Assembly (NCBI RefSeq): GCF_022508225.1
Contig: NZ_JAETXJ010000002.1
Coordinates: forward strand, 372,001 to 436,000
Length of the DNA: 64,000 bases
Direction: 5' to 3'
DNA from: Desulfovibrio sp. UIB00
Lineage (GTDB): Bacteria > Desulfobacterota > Desulfovibrionia > Desulfovibrionales > Desulfovibrionaceae
How positions within the stretch are numbered: position 1 is the first letter of the stretch; every line of letters begins with the position of its first letter. The notes under the pieces were generated by a model that had not been told where the DNA came from, ran no database searches, and saw only the letters and a program-made list of their open reading frames with translations. Positions 10,123 to 16,203 of the stretch are shown here, piece after piece. A program made the position numbers and the translations under genes.

Positions 10123-10929
10123 ATGCAGCTCAAGCTTGTTTCATGGAATGTCAATGGTCTGCGCGCCGTGGCGGGCAAGCCCGAATGGGAATGGTTTTCG
10201 CGCACCGAAGCGCAGGTTGTGGCCTTGCAGGAAACCAAGGCCCACCCTGACCAGTTGAGCGAAGACGTGCGCGACCCTGACGGATGGGAATCCCACTGGT
10301 CGTGGAGCACGGTAAAAAAAGGCTACTCGGGCGTGGCGGTGTTCAGCAAGGTGCCTTCGCTGAATGTGAGCGTGGAGCTGCCCCAGCCGGAGTTTCAGGG
10401 CGAGGGACGCCTGCTGCATCTGGAGTATCCGCAGTTCCATTTTTTCAATGGCTATTTCCCCAATGGCGGCGCGGAAGAACTGGACGACAACGGCAAGCCC
10501 ACGGGGCGCTTCAAGCGTGTGCCGTACAAGATGGGCTTTTTCGACGCCTTTCTCGCCTATGCGGAAGAGTGCCGCAAAAGCAAGCCCATTGTGGTTTGCG
10601 GGGATTTTAATATAGCGCACAGGCCCATTGACCTCGCGCGCCCCAAGCAGAACGAAAAGTATACGGGCTTTTTGCCCGAAGAGCGCGCCTTTCTGGATCG
10701 CTTTACGGCTATGGGCTATGTGGACACCTTCCGCCATGTGCATGGCGACAAGGCAGACAGCTATTCCTGGTGGTCGTACAAGAGCCGCGCGCGGGAAAAG
10801 AACGTGGGCTGGCGTATCGACTACTTCTTTGTATCGCAGGAGCTTGTGCCTGCTGTGCGCGACGCCTGGATTGAAACGGATGTCTTTGGCTCAGACCACT
10901 GCCCTGTGGGGTTGTGCCTGGAATTTTAA
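10123..10929 (+). CDS. xthA: Exodeoxyribonuclease III
   Basis: Mg-dependent AP endonuclease and 3'-5' exonuclease of base-excision repair, 268 residues. The family hallmarks are all present: KLVSWNVNGLRA, the metal-ligand Glu in LQETKAH, FNGYFPNGG, CGDFNIAH, WWSYKSRAREKNVGWRIDYFF and the C-terminal SDHCPVGL. ATG at 10123 follows AGGAGG with a seven-base gap. An earlier in-frame start at 9976 is in the divergent promoter region and is rejected. A strong terminator follows. Confidence 0.96.
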   Translation: MQLKLVSWNVNGLRAVAGKPEWEWFSRTEAQVVALQETKAHPDQLSEDVRDPDGWESHWSWSTVKKGYSGVAVFSKVPSLNVSVELPQPEFQGEGRLLHLEYPQFHFFNGYFPNGGAEELDDNGKPTGRFKRVPYKMGFFDAFLAYAEECRKSKPIVVCGDFNIAHRPIDLARPKQNEKYTGFLPEERAFLDRFTAMGYVDTFRHVHGDKADSYSWWSYKSRAREKNVGWRIDYFFVSQELVPAVRDAWIETDVFGSDHCPVGLCLEF

Positions 10930-10950
10930 CGCCACAGTCATGTCTATGCA

Positions 10951-10988
10951 GCCGGGCTGGAATCAAGCGGTTCCAGCCCGGCATTTTT
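10951..10988 (+). terminator. Terminator after exonuclease III
   Basis: Twelve-base perfect stem GCCGGGCTGGAA / TTCCAGCCCGGC with an eight-base loop, then ATTTTTA. Confidence 0.9.
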
Positions 10989-10997
10989 ATGGTCGAA

Positions 10998-11020
10998 AAC
11001 TCCCCGCTAAGCGGGGAGTT
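10998..11020. other. Hairpin at the edge of the IS200-like remnant
   Basis: Perfect AACTCCCCGC-TAA-GCGGGGAGTT hairpin. IS200/IS605 elements carry short end hairpins instead of inverted terminal repeats, so this may be the left end, but no matching right end was identified. Confidence 0.4.
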
Positions 11021-11054
11021 CCAAAAAGGCGAAGTCTATCCCCATCAAAAAGCA

Positions 11055-11108
11055 GCTCTCCTTTGCTACAAGAAAGATGTCCTGACTTTCAGTGTAGCAA
11101 AGGAGAGC
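11055..11108 (+). promoter_or_regulatory. Long stem that hides the transposase ribosome binding site
   Basis: Perfect 15-base inverted repeat GCTCTCCTTTGCTAC (11055-11069) / GTAGCAAAGGAGAGC (11094-11108) with a 24-base loop. The right arm contains AAAGGAG, the Shine-Dalgarno of the ATG at 11113. Known IS200 elements repress their own transposase by this kind of 5' stem; here the structure is intact although the gene is dead. Confidence 0.75.
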
Positions 11109-11112
11109 AACA

Positions 11113-11564
11113 ATGTATGATCAAAGTCTAGAGCGCACGCGGTGGAATTGCAAATATCGCATTGTATTCGCGCCAAAGCTTCGTCGTAAAATTATATACG
11201 GGAAGTACAAGAAAGAGATTGGAGTGGTTTTGCGATGTTGTGTGAATATAATTATCTTTAAGATATTATAAGTATATGCCTGCATAGATCGTATGCAGAT
11301 GTGTATCAAGATTTCGCCGAAGTATAGTGTGGCACAAATAATGGGGTATTTAAAAGGGAAGAGCGCGTTAATGATATTCGAGCAGTTTTCAAACTTGAAG
11401 TACAAGTTCGGAAACCGTCATTTCTGGTGCAAAGGCTATTTTGTCAGCATTGTGGGAGTAAACAAGGCAACCATAGTGAAATACATTTGGAGCAAGAAAC
11501 GCGAGACAAGATAGCCGATCAATATAGCCTTTTTGAGCACAAAGCCCGATTTATGGGTCGCTAG
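11113..11564 (+). pseudogene. tnpA: IS200/IS605-family TnpA transposase, broken
   Basis: Remnant of a single-strand HUH transposase. Family sequence is clear before and after the break: KYRIVFAPKLRRKIIYGKY, then SPKYSVAQIMGYLKGKSALM, FEQFSNLKYKFGNRHFWCKGY and, in another frame, DKIADQYSLFEHKARFMGR. Inactivation is threefold. There is a premature TAA at 11269-11271. The frame shifts near 11504. The catalytic His-x-His motif (normally DHIHM) reads D-R-M-Q-M at 11287-11301, so both metal-binding histidines are lost. No tnpB is present. Confidence 0.85.
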
Positions 11565-11768
11565 GAAAAACGGCGAAAGTCAGGCAATCCTCCTTAGGAA
11601 CAATCGAGTAACAGACCTTCATTCCCCCGGTGGGTATTGTATTAGCCTACTCCCGACCATAAATAGCCGAAGAAGCGCCACCAAAAGGGCGCAAAAAAAG
11701 CCTTTCTATCGGGGTCAGGTATCCGCTCGCAGAGGTGTTTTGAAGCACCATGTGGAGAGATGAGGGGA

Positions 11769-12527
11769 TCATCTGTTGGGTGTCAACGTGGGGTCAAATT
11801 CAGCGCCGCTCAAAACCCTTCTTATTTCATTGGCAAGGTCGGCATGAAGAGATTTGTATTCTGTAACCGCATGCTGTCTAATTGGGTCTTTGCTGCCACC
11901 ATATACTATTGTGCCATGTGCTTTTACAGCATATGAGAACACCTTGTTAGAAATATCATAAAATTTTTTATTCATGAGCATTTCAATCATAGTAAGCTGT
12001 GTTTGCAATTCGAGGGGGCTATAATTTTCTCCGCAAAGTGCAGGTATGCTGGTTAATTCAAAAAAATTGATCATTAATTTTTTCTTTTCTTCCAGAGCAA
12101 GCTGGTACAGTTGAAACTTGAAATTATTTTTCTGCTCACGTTTTCTTTGCGTGAAATCGTCTTCAAGTGATTCTCTTGTCTGTGTCATTGTTTTGCGCGC
12201 GACGAAAATTGATATGACAGGGGCCATGATTGCTGCAATCAGCGCCGCGATTGAAGAAAGCACCGTCGCTTTAGTCGTGCTTATGCCCAGCCACTCATCC
12301 TCATTTTTTGGCGTGCTGGCTTGCCCGGAACTTTGCGCCATCCAGAGGAATGCCTGAGGATATTCTTTTTGCGCCAGAGTGCTGCCAGAAAAGTGCAAGG
12401 GCGGAAGCTTGCTGTACTGGGGCGCGGGCTGCTGGTCACTCGTGCTATTCTCGGCGGCAAGACAGCTCGGCGCGGCAACAGCCAGCAGAACTAGAATGGT
12501 CAATGCTGCAAGGAGATTATTTTTCAT
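11769..12527 (-). CDS. Exported or membrane-bound protein of unknown function
   Basis: 252 residues, no family recognised. An N-terminal signal-like segment (MKNNLLAALTILVLLAVAAPSCLA) is followed by a Pro-rich periplasmic stretch of about 60 residues. A strong membrane helix follows at about 80-108 (TTKATVLSSIAALIAAIMAPVISIF), then a charged, partly coiled-coil region (TMTQTRESLEDDFTQRKREQ) and a helical cytoplasmic C-terminus. The Cys at residue 22 (APSCLA) is a weak lipobox candidate. It lies downstream of the DUF2971 gene on the same strand with a 38-base gap, so they may be co-transcribed. Base composition is more AT-rich than the core genes. Confidence 0.6.
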   Translation of the reverse strand: MKNNLLAALTILVLLAVAAPSCLAAENSTSDQQPAPQYSKLPPLHFSGSTLAQKEYPQAFLWMAQSSGQASTPKNEDEWLGISTTKATVLSSIAALIAAIMAPVISIFVARKTMTQTRESLEDDFTQRKREQKNNFKFQLYQLALEEKKKLMINFFELTSIPALCGENYSPLELQTQLTMIEMLMNKKFYDISNKVFSYAVKAHGTIVYGGSKDPIRQHAVTEYKSLHADLANEIRRVLSGAEFDPTLTPNR

Positions 12528-12565
12528 AGGTTATGTTGGGGGTGGAGCTAATGTTGCTGTTCTGC

Positions 12566-13513
12566 CTAAAGTATAACTGGCTCTGCCGTAAACTCTTGAT
12601 CAGGGGTTGGAACCATTTGAAACAGCGGGGTGTCATGTTTCGTGCAAAATTTTATCGCAGAATCACGCATCTCGTCAGACGCCCTTGTCCCCAGATAGAC
12701 CCCCTTAATTATAGAAGACGGAACAGAAATTAGGAGGCCAGCATCACAACGAGTTACGTTGTTTGATGGAAGTAATCCCTCCGTGATAAATGCAATTCTC
12801 CATTCTTTTTCAAAAGACCAAATTGTTTGCTTTGTAAAAATAGCGTCTCGTAGCAGTGCATTGTATCGAAAATCACCATTAGGTGTGATATAGTCTGTAA
12901 CAAAACGTGCTTTACTGATGGGTTTATAGGCTACTTTTTTTAGGCATCCTAGTGAATTTTTTTTATCTTTTATCTCATGGAAAAGGTTGTTTTCTGTGTT
13001 GATTTCAAGCACGAATCCCTTGTTATCATTTGCGTATTGTGCCCACATGACTTTATTGGTTGCATTTTCTGTTAAGCAGAAAATTGCAAGGAACTGATTT
13101 TTTAGTTGAGAATTTATCTTGTTAATAATTCGAGGAAGGTGCTTGTATTTATCAATTTCAAAGAATTCTTTTTGGCCTTTAGGTGTGTCTATAAAAGTTA
13201 TGATTTGTGGCGCAAGGTCTTGGGAGTTTTTAAAAAGATCAATACATTTTGATTCAAGTTCTGCATCAAAAGTGTTGTAAAATTCGTTAGAGTCATTGTG
13301 CATGGGGGAAAGGGGGGGGATTTTTGCTCTTAATATTATTGACCCCATAAGAAAACTTTTTATGTAATCAGGGCGATAAACACCTTGGATTTGAGGGGCA
13401 CAATCAAAAAAATCATTAAATTGTTCTGGATGGCGAAATAAAAATTGGGGTGAATCAAAAAAAGAGGTGCGAGCATCAGAAAAGAATTTGTATAGTCTCT
13501 GTGGTGCAGGCAT
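12566..13513 (-). CDS. DUF2971 family protein
   Basis: 315-residue cytoplasmic protein matching the DUF2971 pattern: RLYKFF at the start, EQFNDFFDCAP, MWAQYANDNKGFVLEI, a Tyr-containing VAYKPI strand and QTIWSFEKEWRIAF near the end. The molecular activity of DUF2971 is not established. Members often occur in accessory islands and next to antiphage genes. The coding sequence is visibly AT-rich with long A/T runs, unlike the flanking core genes, which points to horizontal transfer. The ATG at 13513 lacks a strong Shine-Dalgarno. Confidence 0.75.
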   Translation of the reverse strand: MPAPQRLYKFFSDARTSFFDSPQFLFRHPEQFNDFFDCAPQIQGVYRPDYIKSFLMGSIILRAKIPPLSPMHNDSNEFYNTFDAELESKCIDLFKNSQDLAPQIITFIDTPKGQKEFFEIDKYKHLPRIINKINSQLKNQFLAIFCLTENATNKVMWAQYANDNKGFVLEINTENNLFHEIKDKKNSLGCLKKVAYKPISKARFVTDYITPNGDFRYNALLRDAIFTKQTIWSFEKEWRIAFITEGLLPSNNVTRCDAGLLISVPSSIIKGVYLGTRASDEMRDSAIKFCTKHDTPLFQMVPTPDQEFTAEPVIL

Positions 13514-13573
13514 ATTGGCCTCTAAATTGTCATAATGAGTCGTAGTGTAGATTTCTTGTTGCTGCGTGAGTCG

Positions 13574-14134
13574 TCAGCCCCGGATCTTCTCGTTCACATA
13601 TTCCCACAAATCATATTTCTTGCCGTCAATGGTCAGCTTGGTCTTGATGCGGTCGAGGGCGAAGGTGCGCACCTCGTTGCGCAACTGGCAGAAGCCCCGA
13701 AAGTACAGGGCATCCTTGTAGTCCTTTTCTATGGACGTGACCTTGACGGTGCGGCGCGTGCGCTCCTGCTTGCTGCTCACATAGCTGAAGGTGGCTTCAA
13801 ACTGGCCTTTCCACAGCGGGGTGAGCGTGTCTTCCCACGCGCCGAAGTAGGCCGCCCGCCCATCGTTGAGAACTTCCCCGGTTTCCGGGTTGAAACGTGT
13901 GCCGTCCTCACGCGTTTTGGTGCGGTTGTCGTATTCTTTCCCGCGCCGGAAGCAGCTTTTGACATAGCCGAACAGTGCTGAAACTGCCACCAGCGCAAAG
14001 AGGACAGCGCCCCAGTACAGCACGGTGTGCCATGTGCCTTCGGTTTTACCCGATAGCCACAGGCAGAGGAGTGAAACGCCGAGGCAGCCGAACAGGGCCT
14101 GCAATTCTTCTTTGGGTGTGAGTTCTTTTGGCAT
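13574..14134 (-). CDS. Two-helix membrane protein with C-terminal WYL-like domain
   Basis: 186 residues. Two hydrophobic helices lie at about residues 14-27 and 37-58 (ALFGCLGVSLLCLWL and TVLYWGAVLFALVAVSALFGYV). A loop follows with a RFNPETGEVL segment, and then a C-terminal domain with KDALYFRGFCQLRNEVRTFALDRI. That last pattern (hydrophobic strand, Gly-Phe-Cys, Arg, RTF-LDRI) is like the ligand-sensing WYL domain. No helix-turn-helix is present, so it is not a standard WYL repressor. ATG at 14134 has AGGTGG at good distance. The WYL assignment is by eye and moderate. Confidence 0.65.
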   Translation of the reverse strand: MPKELTPKEELQALFGCLGVSLLCLWLSGKTEGTWHTVLYWGAVLFALVAVSALFGYVKSCFRRGKEYDNRTKTREDGTRFNPETGEVLNDGRAAYFGAWEDTLTPLWKGQFEATFSYVSSKQERTRRTVKVTSIEKDYKDALYFRGFCQLRNEVRTFALDRIKTKLTIDGKKYDLWEYVNEKIRG

Positions 14135-14186
14135 ATTCACCACCTAAACTTAGGATTTCACGTCCTATGCTATACCTGTTTGTGCC

Positions 14187-14522
14187 TTAACACCAGAGGG
14201 GGCTTGGGCAGTCGCGTTCATTCATTTTCTGGTTAATCGCATCATACTGTGCGGCTTCTTCTATGCGTGAGCGGCGAACAGAAATTATTCGAATTGATTC
14301 GCCTCTATATGTGATGATACCTGTCCACATTTTTCCCCTGAGATTGCCGATAACCATGAAGCGTTTTTCACCTGCGTGTGTAATCGCAGGTGCTTCTATC
14401 ATGTTAGTGTCCTTCCAGAGCACTTTTGCTTCTTCGAAATCAATGCCATGTGCCGCTATGTTTTTGGAACTTTTGTTAGGGTCATATTCAAAAGTATGTG
14501 TGCAAAAATTGGAATTATCCAT
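14187..14522 (-). CDS. BrnT-family toxin without adjacent antitoxin
   Basis: 111-residue homologue of BrnT, an RNase-like type II toxin. The core reads FEYDPNKSSKNIAAHGIDFEEAKVLW, then GEKRFMVIGNLRGKMWTGIITYR and RIISVRRSRIEEA, all typical. It is clearly related to the second BrnT at 15015-15275 but carries longer N- and C-termini (MDNSNFCTH and YDAINQKMNERDC). No brnA follows; only 52 bases separate its stop from the next gene. It may be a decaying toxin, or be neutralised by the neighbouring BrnA. Confidence 0.82.
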   Translation of the reverse strand: MDNSNFCTHTFEYDPNKSSKNIAAHGIDFEEAKVLWKDTNMIEAPAITHAGEKRFMVIGNLRGKMWTGIITYRGESIRIISVRRSRIEEAAQYDAINQKMNERDCPSPLWC

Positions 14523-14716
14523 AGTTAATGCCTGCCTTTTGATTTTGCCGGAGGATGGAATCTTTTTACAAAACACTAAGGCATACTTCTCTGGTTTTGT
14601 CAAGAAAATCAAAATATTAAAAACATACTAACAGAAATTCTTACTTTTGAAGCTCAGAGTGTGGCACCGCGCTAACACCAGACGAACGTCGAAAGTTGCT
14701 ACTGCGCGCATGGGTA

Positions 14717-14745
14717 CAAAAAAAGCCGGAGTACTCCGGCTTTTT
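14717..14745 (-). terminator. Bidirectional terminator after the BrnT-BrnA pair
   Basis: Stem AAAGCCGGAG (14722-14731) / CTCCGGCTTT with a two-base TA centre, flanked by an A-run on the left and a T-run on the right. It lies just past the brnA stop on the minus strand. Confidence 0.75.
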
Positions 14746-14770
14746 CCATCTTCTCCGCGTGGCTGAAATT

Positions 14771-15025
14771 TTATTTTGCACTGTGCGCATCGCGCGCGAG
14801 GCAGTTGGCTATCCACACCTTAACAAGCGCCTGGCGGCTCACGCCCAGGTGGCGGGCCTCCGTGTCCAGCGCTTCCACCATCCAGGTGGGAAAGTCCACA
14901 TTTACCCGCTGCGTCTGTTTGTTGGGCCTGCGGGCCGCTGCCCAGTCCACATGCGCGGAAATGTCCTCGCCCGCTTCAAAGCGGCGGTCAAATTCCTCGG
15001 CAGAAAGCTGCTGTTCATGATTCAT
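14771..15025 (-). CDS. brnA: BrnA-family antitoxin
   Basis: 84-residue antitoxin of the BrnT-BrnA type II system. The C-terminal ribbon-helix-helix DNA-binding part is visible: QRVNVDFPTWMVEALDTEARHLGVSRQALVKVWIA. The N-terminal part (SAEEFDRRFEAGEDISAHVDW) should wrap the toxin. Its ATG overlaps the 3' end of brnT by 11 bases, so the pair is translationally coupled in the usual toxin-first order. It probably represses the palindromic promoter at 15284. Confidence 0.9.
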   Translation of the reverse strand: MNHEQQLSAEEFDRRFEAGEDISAHVDWAAARRPNKQTQRVNVDFPTWMVEALDTEARHLGVSRQALVKVWIANCLARDAHSAK

Positions 15026-15275
15026 AGTGTTCCACCTCTTCTTTGCGGGAGCGGCGCACGGAAATTATGCGCACGGCCTCGCCCCTGTACGTGATGACCC
15101 CTGTCCACACTTTGCCCTCGATCATGCCGATAACCAGAAAGCGCGGTTCACCTGTGCGCAGCACGGGTACTTCCAGCAGGTTTTCGTCTTTCCACAGGGC
15201 CTTGGCCTGCTCAAAGTCGAGGCCGTGCTTCATTTTGTTGATCGCACTCTTGGCGGGGTCGTATTCAAACTTCAT
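15015..15275 (-). CDS. brnT: BrnT-family toxin
   Basis: 86-residue ribonuclease-like toxin that stops growth by cutting RNA when BrnA is lost. Sequence marks are MKFEYDPAKSAINKMKHGLDF, EQAKALWKDENLLEV, EPRFLVIGMIEGKVWTGVITY and RGEAVRIISVRRSRKEE. The ATG at 15275 was preferred to an earlier in-frame start because the earlier one lies inside the promoter palindrome. Together with brnA it forms a complete addiction module in the accessory island. Confidence 0.9.
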   Translation of the reverse strand: MKFEYDPAKSAINKMKHGLDFEQAKALWKDENLLEVPVLRTGEPRFLVIGMIEGKVWTGVITYRGEAVRIISVRRSRKEEVEHYES

Positions 15276-15283
15276 GCTTATAA

Positions 15284-15309
15284 GGTATAAAAAATATACC
15301 ATTTGTCAA
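15284..15309 (-). promoter_or_regulatory. Promoter and probable BrnA operator
   Basis: Perfect palindrome GGTATA-AAAAA-TATACC (15284-15300) next to a consensus -35, TTGACA on the minus strand (15309-15304). The -10 must fall in or next to the palindrome (TATACC or TTATAA), so a repressor bound there would block transcription. BrnA autoregulation is known for the family; this being its site is inferred. Confidence 0.65.
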
Positions 15310-15378
15310 TGGATGGCGAGGGGCTGCCTGGGGGCGCTTGTATATAAAGCGGGACAGGGGTTCGCAACAGCGTAATAA

Positions 15379-15567
15379 GTGTAATCGTCTGTAATTTAGG
15401 TGTGATATGGTGTAATATTTTTTAGGGCTATTTGTAATATGTTTATAAATTCAGCTAGTTAGCTAATCGAAGAAATTACAGCAAAGAGTAGTTTTATTAT
15501 ATGGAAAAGTGTAACCATATTACAAAAATATTACACTTTAATATGCTGAAATATAATGAGATTACAC
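15379..15567. repeat. Cluster of GTGTAAT / ATTACAC motifs
   Basis: Direct copies GTGTAAT at 15379 and 15410, with TGTAAT at 15390 and 15433 and GTGTGAT at 15400. Then come inverted copies ATTACA at 15475 and 15519 and ATTACAC at 15530 and 15561. GTGTAAC at 15509 with ATTACAC at 15530 forms a nine-base perfect inverted repeat, AAAGTGTAA (15506-15514) / TTACACTTT (15531-15539). It looks like a multi-site protein-binding region. Confidence 0.5.
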
Positions 15568-15801
15568 TTGTTACGCCTTTCCGGTGCCCCGAAATGTTTC
15601 GAGTCTATTTTTCCAAGAGGGGCTAATTTAGAGGGATTAAGCTAATTTTTCAGCATGTTGTGTTGTTTTGATGTTATGTCGGCCTAGGGATTTTTATTTG
15701 CCTGATGCCTGCTCATTATTGCGGGGCAATCCGGTGTTGATCCAATACTTGCGCAGCCCCCCAAATAACGATCATGCGTGCTTCAGATACTACTGAAGAC
15801 G

Positions 15802-15963
15802 CTACGCCAGCAGCTTTCCGTGATACGCAAAGTCATCCAACACGCCGAAGTTGAAGCTGATTCTTGCGGTATTGCCTTCCTGAAAAATGGGGTGTAACAG
15901 TATCGTTTGTGGCAATGAGCGTGAATATTGCGGTTTTAAACCGCGCAATAGCCTGAATAACGT
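15802..15963 (-). pseudogene. Possible C-terminal fragment of an unknown protein
   Basis: A 53-codon frame between TGA and TAG with protein-like sequence, including LFRLLRGLKPQYSRS and ARISFNFGVLDDFAYHGK, but no ATG or ribosome binding site. It may be the tail of a gene lost at the island edge. I do not recognise the family, and it may be chance. Confidence 0.25.
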
Positions 15964-16203
15964 TCAAAGAACAGCAGATCCCCACTTTTGAGGCGCTCCG
16001 TCAGCCGGAGCGCGCCCGCCAGGAACCATCGTCCACCTCGTGGATTTTGTCCGATACTCCTGAGTGCCAATACGTGGCCTATGTCCTTTTGATTCAGCCC
16101 TGCCTTCACCTGCTCTTGGGTTTGCCCCTACTCTGATTTCCCCCTCCTGTCCCGGAGGGGAAAGGTTACCTTGCCGCGTCTGCGGCGCAGAATGAGGATT
16201 GTG

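Larger units (their letters stand above)
10998..11564 (+). mobile_element. IS200-like element remnant
   Basis: Groups the end hairpin, the ribosome-binding-site hairpin and the broken tnpA. The right boundary is uncertain; the sequence to about 11760 has no gene and may hold the decayed right end. The element sits at the left border of the accessory island. Confidence 0.6.
15310..16203. other. Gene-poor AT-rich tract between the island and dmsA
   Basis: About 890 bases without an intact gene. From left to right it holds the GTGTAAT/ATTACAC motif cluster (15379-15567), a CTTCAG-ATACTA-CTGAAG hairpin (15781-15798), a possible C-terminal gene remnant on the minus strand (15802-15963), and a GCGCTCCG/CGGAGCGC hairpin (15993-16013). 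Composition changes from AT-rich to GC-rich at about 15970, which I take as the right edge of the island. Confidence 0.5.

Noticed and set aside
11533..11763. 76-codon frame after the IS200 remnant
   Set aside because: Its N-terminal part is out-of-frame transposase tail; no start signal.
15379..15567. CRISPR array
   Set aside because: Motifs are only 6-7 bases, irregularly spaced and in both orientations; no repeat-spacer pattern and no cas genes in the window.
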